A DNA stretch of 59,728 nucleotides from Psychroserpens burtonensis DSM 12212 (GCF_000425305.1 NZ_AUDE01000029.1:1-59728), one strand, 5' to 3'. Positions 1-7,735 are shown, counted from the first letter of the stretch. Made by a program: numbers and translations. Notes: generated from the letters alone by a model not told the origin.

Positions 1-41
1 GGTTCGCTGTAACGTCTAATTACTTTGTCATTTCTATACAT
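1..41 (-). CDS. IS3-family transposase OrfA, N-terminal fragment
   Basis: The ATG lies at 39-41 (minus strand), about 40 bases inside the IS end. Thirteen codons are visible before the window edge, giving MYRNDKVIRRYSE. OrfA proteins of this group usually start with a short basic segment followed by a helix-turn-helix that binds the terminal repeats. The call rests on memory of this N-terminal pattern plus the IS end, because the domain itself is outside the window. Confidence 0.6.
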   Translation of the reverse strand, partial: MYRNDKVIRRYSE

Positions 42-80
42 AATGTTTAAAATTATGTAGCCTTATTTCAGGACGGGTCA
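1..80 (-). mobile_element. IS3-family insertion sequence, terminal fragment
   Basis: On the minus strand the element begins at about position 80 with TGACCCGTCCTGAAATAAGG, a TGA-type end of the kind found on IS3-family elements of Bacteroidota. A reading frame opens at 41 and runs out of the window; its first residues, MYRNDKVIRRYSE, resemble the N-terminus of an IS3 OrfA transposase, just ahead of the helix-turn-helix. Only one end is visible, so target duplication and completeness cannot be judged. The exact outer base is inferred. The IS lies directly beside the palindromic element at 90-283. Confidence 0.7.
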
Positions 81-89
81 TTATTACAG

Positions 90-283
90 CTAACGGTATT
101 GTATATGGCTCGTAGCGTGTAAATTAGAAAATAATTTTCGGATTAAGCACAAGCCAGATTTTTAAATTTTACTATTTATCTTTTTTAATGGAAAGTCGTC
201 AAATTTAAAAATTTGGCAACTTTCCAAATACGCCTTAACTTCGATTAAGCAACTAATTAGCTATGAGATATATACGTTGTTAG
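90..283. repeat. attC-like imperfect palindrome A
   Basis: The outer arms are CTAAC at 90-94 and GTTAG at 279-283. The arms continue as imperfect inverted repeats (100-115 against 261-275), and several differences are G opposite T, which would pair as wobbles on the plus strand. A second hairpin sits inside, with GGAAAGT at 190-196 and ACTTTCC at 219-225. The right end reads GTTAGGC (279-285), which on the gene strand is GCCTAAC and fits the integron core consensus RYYYAAC. It lies just downstream of the stop codon of the gene at 290-1483. Elements B and C have the same architecture. Confidence 0.55.
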
Positions 284-289
284 GCACTG

Positions 290-1483
290 TTATTTTTCCA
301 TTTCTATTTCTCGGACAAATAAGTTTACATATTTCACAAACCGATTTTCTTGGTCATCTTGTTCTTCGCTAATTCCAGAAATTAAATATTTATTTCCGAC
401 TTGGTTAATAGAATACAGAACGTAATAATGACTTGTGTATTTATTGTCAAACTTAAAATATCTATCATCTGCAATGTCCCAATTCCAAGTTATTCCATTA
501 TCTAAATTCAAGTTTAAAATCCAAGGTTTTCCACTGGAATTCCCAACAATTAATAAGTTCTTTGTATTTAAAAACTCGAAATCATTAACATTGTATGCTG
601 TAATATATTCCCTTTCAAATTCCTCTTTTGTTGGTGGTTTAGTTGCCCAACCTGTTGAATTTTCATTGTATTCTAGGTTTCTAGGTAATTTAAGTTCAGA
701 TATATTCGATAACTCTAAACCTTCATCTACTTTTCCGAAAATCAATTTATCTTTTAGGTTATTTAAATGTCCTAAAGCAAATAGAGAATTTTCAAATGAT
801 TTTATTTTTTTGATTTTGAAATCTACTTGTTTTTCTTTTCTTTTCTTCCCTTTGAGATTAGAAGAATATAAAAATGAATTAGATTTTGTGTAGTGATGAG
901 CAAGAATAAAAATAGTATTATCAAAAACTACTATTTGTTTTGGTGGTAAAAATGAAAATTCATAATCCACATCTTGCTTGAACTTGGTTTTCCATAGTAC
1001 ATTTCCATTTTTATCAATCGAAAGTTGGCATATATGCTTTGAATGGAAAAAATGACCAGCAACATATAAATTTCCGTTATCAGAAGTAATGGCGTCGAAG
1101 GTCAAATATTTTTTACTGAATATATTCGAATAGTCTTTATTCCAAATGATTTCTCCGTTCGAGTCAAATTTCGTTATTTCGGTTCCGCAACTAAAAATAA
1201 TATAGTCATTTGAGTCTATTAATATTCTCTGTTGAGCGCACGTTTTGATTTCATTACGCCAAATTATTTCTCCGTTAGCATTTAATTTGACTAGAGTTCC
1301 ATTTTGAGATAAAACTACGTTATCGCCATTTGAAAATTCCGCAATTTCGATTGGTGGAAATTTCGAAGCGTAATTCGATGAATTATGAGTATAACTATCA
1401 ATATTCAGATTCCAAGATTCTGAAATTTGACCTTGAACACTAAAAGTCAGAAGTATTATTAATATGTTCAAGATGTTTTTCAT
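290..1483 (-). CDS. Secreted beta-propeller-like protein of unknown function
   Basis: The 397-residue product starts with a signal peptide (about residues 1-19, ending VQGQ). The mature part has repeated strands ending in GEIIW or GNVLW motifs, as in PQQ-like or WD-type beta-propellers that follow a quantity in running text-like blades. No catalytic motif is visible. The start codon is only 7 bases from the GCCTAAC end of palindrome B and the stop codon abuts palindrome A, leaving no room for a separate promoter outside the palindromes. That compact single-gene packaging is like an integron cassette. The function is unknown; the fold is inferred from the repeat pattern. Confidence 0.7.
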   Translation of the reverse strand: MKNILNILIILLTFSVQGQISESWNLNIDSYTHNSSNYASKFPPIEIAEFSNGDNVVLSQNGTLVKLNANGEIIWRNEIKTCAQQRILIDSNDYIIFSCGTEITKFDSNGEIIWNKDYSNIFSKKYLTFDAITSDNGNLYVAGHFFHSKHICQLSIDKNGNVLWKTKFKQDVDYEFSFLPPKQIVVFDNTIFILAHHYTKSNSFLYSSNLKGKKRKEKQVDFKIKKIKSFENSLFALGHLNNLKDKLIFGKVDEGLELSNISELKLPRNLEYNENSTGWATKPPTKEEFEREYITAYNVNDFEFLNTKNLLIVGNSSGKPWILNLNLDNGITWNWDIADDRYFKFDNKYTSHYYVLYSINQVGNKYLISGISEEQDDQENRFVKYVNLFVREIEMEK

Positions 1484-1490
1484 AATTGTG

Positions 1491-1623
1491 CCTAACGTGA
1501 CTGTGTATGGTTAGTTGCGTTGTTAAGCAACTAATTTAGCAAATAAAAACCGAATAGAATATTCCGCAGGAATGTTCGTAAGTCGGCAGTGACCCAAGCA
1601 ATTAATTATACACGGTGTTGTAA
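1491..1623. repeat. attC-like imperfect palindrome B
   Basis: The left arm 1503-1518 and right arm 1598-1613 form a 16-base inverted repeat with 13 Watson-Crick pairs. The other three positions are G on the left and T on the right, so all pair as wobbles when the plus strand folds. On the gene (minus) strand the element ends in GTTAGGC (1496 to 1490), an exact fit to GTTRRRY; the other end is TTACAAC, a poor fit. Smaller hairpins lie inside: GTTGC/GCAAC around 1514-1532 and GAATATTCC/GGAATGTTC around 1557-1577. It separates the genes at 290-1483 and 1646-2146. Confidence 0.6.
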
Positions 1624-1645
1624 AACGTTTTTCTACGTTCTGATT

Positions 1646-2146
1646 TCAATTCTTTCTTTTCCAATCTTCAATTCTCAAATTCAAAGTGTCAATTCGGTAT
1701 GATTTATAAATTCTAAAAATTCCGTAATCCGTAACGTGATTAAATTGGTATTCTTTTTCCAAAGTTTTCCAATTCACGTCATATTGGCTTACAATCTTTT
1801 CATTGTCGTTTTCTTTATTAATATATAAAGTTTTATAATCTCTATATTGAATATCTGGGTCAATTTTTGCAGAGTAAACAGCAAGATTTCCAAGCGCAAA
1901 AATGAGAGCGAATCCGTTTATAAAAATCAGAAATTGTTTTATTTTCTCCGATTTAATGTGTCTTATAGTCCAAAATAAAAGTAAAAATAGAGTTGATGAT
2001 AAAATCCCGAAAGTAATTCCGTAAGCTCTGTTCATTTCATAATTCCGAAACTGAAAATTTGGAATTAGAAATACAATTAATAGGCTTGCGATTACATACA
2101 ACGCCAATATTCCGCAAATTATTTTCAATTTTTTCTTCTTATTCAA
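1646..2146 (-). CDS. Small integral membrane protein, unknown function
   Basis: The 166-residue protein begins with a lysine-rich stretch (NKKKKLK) and then three likely membrane helices at about residues 8-29, 42-62 and 72-93. A polar C-terminal domain of about 70 residues follows. The only start giving this product is TTG at 2144-2146. That start lies 18 bases from palindrome C, and the stop lies 22 bases from palindrome B, so the gene fills a cassette-like slot. I do not recognise a family. The C-terminal part may be extracytoplasmic, which is inference. Confidence 0.6.
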   Translation of the reverse strand: MNKKKKLKIICGILALYVIASLLIVFLIPNFQFRNYEMNRAYGITFGILSSTLFLLLFWTIRHIKSEKIKQFLIFINGFALIFALGNLAVYSAKIDPDIQYRDYKTLYINKENDNEKIVSQYDVNWKTLEKEYQFNHVTDYGIFRIYKSYRIDTLNLRIEDWKRKN

Positions 2147-2164
2147 TCGGCTTTTTTTAATGTT

Positions 2165-2357
2165 TTACAACGGTTAGTATATGAAAAGTAGGGCAGTTGG
2201 TAACTATTTAACTTTCCGTAAATCAAGAAGCCATATTTTTAATTTTTTCTTAACTTTATTATTAGTTAAAATACAAATTAAAAACATGGCGACCCCGTAA
2301 ATAAGCCCAAGCCATTGGTCAAGCAATAATCGTCCTATTTTTTATATACATTGTTAG
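2165..2357. repeat. attC-like imperfect palindrome C
   Basis: The outer arms are TTACAAC (2165-2171) and GTTAG (2353-2357). Inside, the arm 2178-2203 matches the reverse complement of 2323-2348, with most differences being G/A exchanges that become G-T wobbles on the plus strand. As in palindrome B, a CCCAAGC motif precedes the right arm. The right end overlaps the last codons of the gene at 2335-2922, so the palindrome supplies that gene's stop codon, much as attC sites often lie against the 3' end of their cassette gene. Confidence 0.5.
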
Positions 2358-2922
2358 CAAAAGTTTTTGTCCACCCAATTCCAATCTGATATCCAGATTG
2401 AGCTTTGTCCTTAATAAAAGGTAGAAATGTAGTAAGTCCAATGCTATTATAATTATTAATCTTGTATTTTGGTGAAAAAGAAAATCCATAATTAAAGAAA
2501 ACTTCATTATTGGAATAATCACGTTCGAAACCTATTCTTTCATTTACCAAAGTACCTTTTGTATGGGCATAACTTAAACCAATTGGTACTTCAAAATTTA
2601 ATTGGACTTTATTAAAATTTAACGAATACCCAAAATTAACAGTTGGTATTAATCGCATATCAATATCATCTACTAAATAAGCATTTGGTTCTGATTCTCC
2701 CTTAAAATCGAAGTAGGCAGTTAGAGCAAAAGAAATCGTAAAATAATTTGTTTTATTAGACAGCGGTACGATAAATTTGCTGTAGCCTCCGTAATATAAT
2801 GATTCATCGCCTGCTCCCAATACACCTATTTCTAAAGAGTTGTTGTTGGTTTTTTGAGCGTATAACGTGTTACTGATAGATAACAAACCGATAATTGTAA
2901 TTATTCTAATTACTGAATACAT
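2335..2922 (-). CDS. Probable outer membrane beta-barrel protein
   Basis: The 195-residue protein has a signal peptide (residues 1-22, ending LYAQ). Alternating polar/hydrophobic strands follow (NYFTISFALTAYF, VQLNFEVPIGLSY, YNSIGLTTFLPF, GYQIGIGWTKTF), as in small outer membrane barrels. The start overlaps the stop of the esterase gene by 17 bases, suggesting translational coupling, and the final codons lie inside palindrome C. No ligand or enzymatic role can be read from the sequence. It may be a small porin-like or opacity-type protein. Confidence 0.65.
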   Translation of the reverse strand: MYSVIRIITIIGLLSISNTLYAQKTNNNSLEIGVLGAGDESLYYGGYSKFIVPLSNKTNYFTISFALTAYFDFKGESEPNAYLVDDIDMRLIPTVNFGYSLNFNKVQLNFEVPIGLSYAHTKGTLVNERIGFERDYSNNEVFFNYGFSFSPKYKINNYNSIGLTTFLPFIKDKAQSGYQIGIGWTKTFANNVYKK

Positions 2923-3697
2923 AGTCTAATCCTTTTTTAAATATTGTGTGTGCAGAACCCGTATGTCCGCTTTTTTCTATTAATTCACTTTTATGCTTAA
3001 AATTCGGATAGTTTCTATTGTCTATACGCTCATTCATTTCCTCAAAAGACGCCAGCATAACTCCTCCTTCTAAGGTTCCCATTCCATTATAAAATGTTAC
3101 ATCTAAGTCAATGTTTTCATTTGCATAATTCTGTTCATATTCGAATATAACACCTGAATCATACCAATATGATGTGCCACCCGCAATAAATTTATTGAAT
3201 GGGTTATCTTGCCTATTTTGTGCCATAACATACTGTGTGAATAACCCACCAAAAGAATGTCCAATTAGTGTTTTATTATTTGAGGGGTCTAAATTATATC
3301 TTGATTCAAGTTCAGGTATCAGTTCTTCTTTAATAAACTGATAAAAGTTATTAGCACCTCCAGTACCGTGATCATAAGATGTTGGCGTATAATCTCGATT
3401 CCTATTTTTATTGTTTCCAATAGATATTAAAATAGAAGGTGGCATACTTCCGTTCTGAGTTTTATCGGAAATTAGATTTGCTATAGCATTGAATCGAGTA
3501 TCACCATCTAAACCAATTATCAATTGATTGGAAGAATCATTGGAATAATTTTCAGGTAAATAAACATAAATAGGATAGCTATCGTTAATAATGTTTGATT
3601 GTAGACTAAATTCTTCGATAACTCCAATGATCTCTAAATTCTCATCTTTTGAGCAACTCAAAAGTATAGGTATAAATAAAAGATAAATAAATTTCAT
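2906..3697 (-). CDS. Lipoprotein esterase of the alpha/beta-hydrolase fold
   Basis: The 263-residue protein has a lipoprotein signal peptide with lipobox LLSC, Cys15 being the lipidated residue. The nucleophile elbow GHSFGG places the catalytic serine at 148, and the late SGHTGSAH segment offers His245. The arrangement fits the esterase D/Fes/IroE group (PF00756), which hydrolyses small esters such as siderophores or thioesters; the substrate is not evident. I chose the ATG at 3697 rather than an in-frame TTG at 3727 because it gives a clean signal peptide. It lies downstream of a Crp-type regulator and overlaps the next gene. Confidence 0.8.
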   Translation of the reverse strand: MKFIYLLFIPILLSCSKDENLEIIGVIEEFSLQSNIINDSYPIYVYLPENYSNDSSNQLIIGLDGDTRFNAIANLISDKTQNGSMPPSILISIGNNKNRNRDYTPTSYDHGTGGANNFYQFIKEELIPELESRYNLDPSNNKTLIGHSFGGLFTQYVMAQNRQDNPFNKFIAGGTSYWYDSGVIFEYEQNYANENIDLDVTFYNGMGTLEGGVMLASFEEMNERIDNRNYPNFKHKSELIEKSGHTGSAHTIFKKGLDYVFSN

Positions 3698-3766
3698 AAT
3701 TAAAATTTTGCCACAAAGGTGAAACAACTTTAAGTCATAAAACTTATTTTAAATCAATAAATGAAT

Positions 3767-4372
3767 TTACTTTTTTAGATATTCCTTTTTTACTCTGCTA
3801 TAAGATTCAGGTGTCATACTTAAGTAATTTGCAATTAATTTTTGAGGTATTTCTTCTATGAATACTTTAGATTTTTCAATTGTTTTTAGAAATAATTCAT
3901 ACTTTTTAAAGACATCTTTGTGTTGCAAGAGTAAAGACCTTTTTTCACGCTCTGAATGTACTTGTTCAAATAGCTTCGTGTAGATGTAGCAAAAAGGTTG
4001 GCTTTTTAATAGTAATTTTTCAATATCTTGTTTTTTAAAATAAAGAATTTCTACATCAGTCATTGCCTTTTGTATTTGATTTGAAGGCGAGTTTTCTATA
4101 TAACTAGTTAAATTGTTAAAACTCATACCGGAAAGCGAAAAATCAATTGTAAACAACTCCCCTTCAATTATTACGTACTGATGAACAAAGCCTTTAATTA
4201 ATAAACTAGTTTTTGTTTCAACTTGACCAATATCTAGAATAATTTCTCCCTTTTTGTATTTTTTCTTTTTTAAAATTTCAGCTATGGGCTTAAATTCCAA
4301 TTCTGTAAGAGGGTACACAGTATTTAAAAAGCTATATAAAATATTTTCTTCTTTTGAGAAAGCTTTATTCAT
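3767..4372 (-). CDS. Crp/Fnr-family transcriptional regulator
   Basis: The 201-residue protein has a cyclic-nucleotide-binding-like beta-roll (about residues 25-120) with the GEIILDIG pattern, a long connecting helix, and a short C-terminal helix-turn-helix ending QKLIANYLSMTPESYSRVKKEYLKK. This compact form is common in Bacteroidota, where the ligand is usually unknown. The cAMP phosphate-binding arginine motif is not apparent, so cAMP need not be the effector. It precedes the esterase and outer membrane genes on the same strand and may control them. The inverted repeat at 4409-4471 lies just upstream of its start and could be an operator. Confidence 0.85.
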   Translation of the reverse strand: MNKAFSKEENILYSFLNTVYPLTELEFKPIAEILKKKKYKKGEIILDIGQVETKTSLLIKGFVHQYVIIEGELFTIDFSLSGMSFNNLTSYIENSPSNQIQKAMTDVEILYFKKQDIEKLLLKSQPFCYIYTKLFEQVHSEREKRSLLLQHKDVFKKYELFLKTIEKSKVFIEEIPQKLIANYLSMTPESYSRVKKEYLKK

Positions 4373-4408
4373 TTGTAGTTAGGTTGATTAAATTTTTGCT
4401 AACAATAG

Positions 4409-4471
4409 TATATACAACATATGTTATATATACACCCAAATATAGGATATATATAACATATGTTGTATATA
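4409..4471. repeat. Perfect 24-bp inverted repeat between recombinase and Crp-type gene
   Basis: Positions 4409-4432 and 4448-4471 are exact reverse complements, separated by 15 bases. Each arm is centred on AACATATGTT and is itself nearly palindromic, so the site could bind a dimer at each arm. It lies 37 bases upstream of the Crp/Fnr-type gene and 14 bases downstream of the recombinase stop. No run of T follows on the minus strand, so a simple terminator is less likely than an operator or recombination site. Confidence 0.75.
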
Positions 4472-4485
4472 TCTCAATTATATTC

Positions 4486-5616
4486 TCAGAGATCTAGAGG
4501 GTTCTTTATTTTCTTAAATGTAGTCATCGCAACATGGGTGTATATCTCTGTCGTTTTAGAAGAACTGTGACCTAATAAAACTTGAATTTGCCTCAAATCA
4601 ACACCGTCTTCTAAAAGGTGAGTTGCAAAGCTATGTCTAAGCATATGTGGCGTTACAGTAATTTGTATGCCAGCTTTTTTTGCGGCATTTGTTACTATTC
4701 TGCCAATACTTTGTCCAGAGTACTGTTGTCCATAGGCTCCTTCCACAATGTATTTTTTGGGTTTCCACTGTTTATAGTAATCTCGTAAATCTTTTAATAA
4801 TGTGTGAGAAAGTATCGTATAACGATCCTTTTTGCCCTTAGCCGCTTCAATGAGTATTAACATTCTTTTGCTATGAATATCTGTTATTTTTAAATTAACG
4901 AATTCGTTTCTCCGCATTCCAGAGGAATACAATAGACTTACAATGCATTTGTGCTTCAAATTATTTGTGTGCGCTATAATTTGTAAAACATCTTCTTTTG
5001 AAAGTACTTTTGGTAATTTTTTTTCCTTTCGAGGTCGTTCTATTTGATAAAACCGATTGGGCATACCTAGCACAGACTCGTAATAAAATTTAATACTGTT
5101 AATTGCTATATTTATATAAGAATCAGATTTGTTTTCTTGAATTAATGTAAGGATATACTCTCTAACATCATTTTCATTGATTTGTATCAGTTCTTTTGTA
5201 TTGTAATAGTTTATGAATGTTTCAAAGGCAAGAATATATGATTTTACAGTGTTATTTGCATACTTTTTTAATTGTAGTCTATCTAAATATGGTGTAGGAC
5301 AATGCCGGAAATTTTCTGGTAGAGACCTTTTTCTATACCAGGTAATATCTATTGGTTCATTATTATTGTTTAATGGTTTTTTATCAAAAAAGTAATTGCA
5401 GTTGACCCAAACAACACCACTAAAAATCTCGAATATTTCGTTAAGGTTCGCTTTTGAGTTTAAAATGTAAGCCATGTTAAACTCAGTACTCCATTTTACG
5501 TCTGGTAACCCTTTAACAAGTGCCTGAATAATTTTGTCTGTGTTGAATTGCAGTCCGACATATCTTTTGCCCTTAATTAAAAGATGTTTTAAAGTAACAC
5601 TCCTTCCCTTTTCCAT
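4486..5616 (-). CDS. Tyrosine recombinase, XerC/IntI-like
   Basis: The 376-residue protein has an N-terminal extension (1-105), a SAM-like core-binding domain (about 108-185) and a catalytic domain (about 200-370). All catalytic residues are present: Arg235 (SGMRRNE), Lys260 (KGKKDR), His324 and Arg327 (PHMLRHSF), His350 (LLGHSS) and Tyr359 (EIYTHV). The C-terminus THVAMTTFKKIKNPLDL recalls the end of integron integrases (THV...SPLD). The extra segment between the second and third catalytic patches that marks IntI is not evident. It is flanked by palindromes at 4409-4471 and 5657-5682 and lies near attC-like elements. Confidence 0.9.
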   Translation of the reverse strand: MEKGRSVTLKHLLIKGKRYVGLQFNTDKIIQALVKGLPDVKWSTEFNMAYILNSKANLNEIFEIFSGVVWVNCNYFFDKKPLNNNNEPIDITWYRKRSLPENFRHCPTPYLDRLQLKKYANNTVKSYILAFETFINYYNTKELIQINENDVREYILTLIQENKSDSYINIAINSIKFYYESVLGMPNRFYQIERPRKEKKLPKVLSKEDVLQIIAHTNNLKHKCIVSLLYSSGMRRNEFVNLKITDIHSKRMLILIEAAKGKKDRYTILSHTLLKDLRDYYKQWKPKKYIVEGAYGQQYSGQSIGRIVTNAAKKAGIQITVTPHMLRHSFATHLLEDGVDLRQIQVLLGHSSSKTTEIYTHVAMTTFKKIKNPLDL

Positions 5617-5656
5617 AAAGTATTTTTATGCAATTTACTGGATGTAAATGATTTAA

Positions 5657-5682
5657 ACGTATCTTATACGAATAGGATACGT
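5657..5682. repeat. Imperfect 26-bp palindrome upstream of the recombinase
   Basis: The outer seven bases, ACGTATC and GATACGT, pair exactly. The centre continues with one T-G wobble and one A-A mismatch. It lies in the 92-bp gap between two divergent genes, 41 bases upstream of the recombinase start. It could be an operator for one or both genes, or a core site for the recombinase. Confidence 0.55.
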
Positions 5683-5708
5683 ATAATATTCACTTAATTT
5701 TAAAACAT

Positions 5709-6086
5709 ATGAGATTTTATAAAACATGTTTGTTTTGTAACAAGCAACTAGTGGGTAGAACAGATAAGAAATTTTGTGATCCACAATGTAAAAGTGGATA
5801 TCAATACCAACAAGCAAAAGAACAGCCTGAGCGATTCTATAATAAAGTAGACAACCAATTAAAGCTTAATCGCAAACTATTAAAGGAATTTAACAAAGGG
5901 GGTAAGGTAACAGTAAGAGCCCGAACTTTAAAAGAAAAAGGGTTTAGTCCCAAATTTTTTACCCATTACTGGAAGAACAATAAAGGAGATGTTTATTTAT
6001 TTATATATGAATATGGCTTTCTAAAAAGGGAAGAACATCATATTGAGAAATACATACTCATAAAATGGCAGGACTATATGCTATAA
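5709..6086 (+). CDS. Small zinc-ribbon protein, unknown function
   Basis: The 125-residue protein begins with a Cys4 zinc-binding motif: CxxC at Cys7/Cys10 and CxxxC at Cys23/Cys27, in the segment KTCLFCNKQL...KKFCDPQC. A basic helical stretch follows (KLNRKLLKEFNKGGK), then a mixed domain ending KWQDYML. Similar short proteins occur in other flavobacteria as conserved hypotheticals. It is transcribed away from the recombinase across a short palindrome-bearing gap, so the two may share regulation. A nucleic-acid-binding role is inferred from the ribbon and basic region only. Confidence 0.65.
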   Translation: MRFYKTCLFCNKQLVGRTDKKFCDPQCKSGYQYQQAKEQPERFYNKVDNQLKLNRKLLKEFNKGGKVTVRARTLKEKGFSPKFFTHYWKNNKGDVYLFIYEYGFLKREEHHIEKYILIKWQDYML

Positions 6087-6314
6087 ATAGATGCCTAGTT
6101 AATGTGCTATGTCATCACGATCACGTCAATAAAAATGAAGAGCATAGTGTTAAATAAGTATTTGTCTAAACCAGTGTCATAGACGCGAAGGGGTTAATCT
6201 TATTATTACTATTAAGTAAACCTGTCGCCAAATCGATAGTTTTATAACCGTTTACAAGATAAACAGTGAATTTCGCTGAACTTATAATTTTTTAAATGCA
6301 TTAAAAGTTATTGT

Positions 6315-6322
6315 TACCTTTG
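6315..6322 (+). promoter_or_regulatory. Bacteroidota -7 promoter box TACCTTTG
   Basis: TACCTTTG matches TAnnTTTG and lies 40 bases before the ATG of the DUF3124 lipoprotein. A good TTG at -33 is not seen. Confidence 0.5.
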
Positions 6323-6361
6323 ATTATCAGTACTATCAGTTTTCAATTTAATAGTGTACCT

Positions 6362-6877
6362 ATGAAATTCGCCAAATCCATTATATTTTTATTACTCGTT
6401 ATTCTATGCAGTTGTGTCCAAGAATCACCCAATAATAATCCCAAAATGACCGGAAAAGACCATATGGTTAATAAACGAGTCACTTCATCAGATAGCCTGA
6501 GCAAAACTCGAAAAGTATATGTACCCGTATATTCTAATATTTATCAACGTACTAGAAATGAACGTACGTCCCTAACGTCTACATTGAGTATTCACAACAC
6601 CAGCGAGACCGATACATTATTTATCAAACGCATTGATTATTACAATACCGAAGGGCAGCTAGTAGTAAAACATTTAGAATCTCCAATTTACGTCAATACA
6701 TTTGAAACTATAGAATATGTCGTAGATGAACAAGACAATAGTGGTGGGTCTGGCGCTAATTTTATCATTGAGTGGTATGGTGACAAAAAATTGAATCCCT
6801 TATTTCAAGCAGTGATGATTGGCGGATTGGGTAATAAAACCTTCTCGTTTACCACAGAAGGCGTTTATTTCGAGTAA
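6362..6877 (+). CDS. DUF3124 lipoprotein
   Basis: The 171-residue protein has a lipoprotein signal peptide (MKFAKSIIFLLLVILCSC; lipidated Cys18). The rest matches the DUF3124 pattern: VPVYSNIY, TLSIHNTSETDTLFI, IDYYNTEG, GGSGANFIIEW, and the ending FSFTTEGVYFE. The family has an immunoglobulin-like look and no known activity. The ATG at 6362 is preferred over an in-frame codon at 6311 because the latter overlaps the promoter box and would spoil the signal peptide. It appears to be a single-gene transcript. Confidence 0.85.
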   Translation: MKFAKSIIFLLLVILCSCVQESPNNNPKMTGKDHMVNKRVTSSDSLSKTRKVYVPVYSNIYQRTRNERTSLTSTLSIHNTSETDTLFIKRIDYYNTEGQLVVKHLESPIYVNTFETIEYVVDEQDNSGGSGANFIIEWYGDKKLNPLFQAVMIGGLGNKTFSFTTEGVYFE

Positions 6878-7017
6878 CTAAAAAATAGAGTTCGGTTTTA
6901 TAATTATACATTCGGAAATTCTCAAACTACAAAGCTGCTGCGACTTTTAATTAAAAAAAACGAGAGATTTTTTCTTGACCTTTCCCAAAATAGGAACTTT
7001 TTTTTACTTTTGAACTC

Positions 7018-7476
7018 ATGATAAATAACTTCGAAAATGAGTTCTTCGGAATTGGGATCCAAAACGGTAAAACACCAGAAAATTTAGGAGTGCTCTGGCG
7101 TTCTGCACAAAACTTAGGAGCTAGTTTTATTTTTACCATCGGAAATCGATACGCTAAACAAGCGAGTGATACACACAATGCAGTAAAGTCAATGCCTTAT
7201 TTTCACTACGATACTTTTGAAGAGTTTTTTAAGAACTTGCCAAAAGGAGCCAGAATTGTCGGTGTAGAATTAACAGATAAAGCTGAAGATTTAGAAACCT
7301 TTCATCATCCGCGACGTTGCGTTTATTTATTAGGAGCAGAAGATCATGGGCTAACAGCACTAGCGATAAAGAAAAGTCATTTCTTAGTAAAGTTTAAGTC
7401 GCAATTAAGTTTAAATGTGTCTGTTGCAGGAAGTATTGTCTTGTATGATAGAGGGATTGATAAACCAAGATCATAA
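7018..7476 (+). CDS. SpoU/TrmH-family RNA 2'-O-methyltransferase
   Basis: The 152-residue protein is a compact SPOUT methyltransferase. Motif 1 is GKTPENLGVLWRSAQNLGA, with the conserved Asn and Arg. Motif 2 is around IVGVEL, and motif 3 is LLGAEDHGL followed by LNVSVAGSIVLYD, which builds the S-adenosylmethionine-binding knot. It lacks an N-terminal RNA-binding extension. The target could be a tRNA (TrmH/TrmL-like) or rRNA ribose and cannot be told from sequence alone. A TACTTTTG box at 7005-7012 lies immediately before the start, implying a very short leader. Confidence 0.9.
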   Translation: MINNFENEFFGIGIQNGKTPENLGVLWRSAQNLGASFIFTIGNRYAKQASDTHNAVKSMPYFHYDTFEEFFKNLPKGARIVGVELTDKAEDLETFHHPRRCVYLLGAEDHGLTALAIKKSHFLVKFKSQLSLNVSVAGSIVLYDRGIDKPRS

Positions 7477-7711
7477 ATTTATAGTGAGATATTTCCGAAG
7501 TAATTCTGTATCGAAATCAAAAATTAGAACTGGAATAAAAACTATCGCTCATAATCAAAGTGAGGGATTCTTTTTTAGAGCAGAATTTATGGCACACTAC
7601 GCTATGAAATAGGGTCATGATTCTCATAGCCAAAAAAATAAGTTAGAAGATGTCTTAGACGAAAAGGAGAATTAGATGTATTGTTAATTCGCTGACTTTA
7701 GTTTTAAACTC

Positions 7712-7719
7712 TATCTTTG
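7712..7719 (+). promoter_or_regulatory. Bacteroidota -7 box TATCTTTG before era
   Basis: TATCTTTG fits TAnnTTTG, 16 bases before the era start codon. The 259-base gap before era holds only this box and a few short open stretches with no recognisable product. Confidence 0.5.
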
Positions 7720-7735
7720 TAACAAATTAATTGAT

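Noticed and set aside
435-893. A 152-codon plus-strand frame
   Set aside because: It lies fully inside the minus-strand beta-propeller-like gene and looks like antisense shadow.
4409-4471. The inverted repeat as an intrinsic terminator of the recombinase gene
   Set aside because: The stem is AT-rich and no T run follows on the minus strand; each arm is itself near-palindromic, which fits an operator or recombination site better.
7415-7612. A 65-codon frame overlapping the methyltransferase gene end
   Set aside because: It begins inside the SpoU gene in another frame and has no domain; no promoter or ribosome site is seen.
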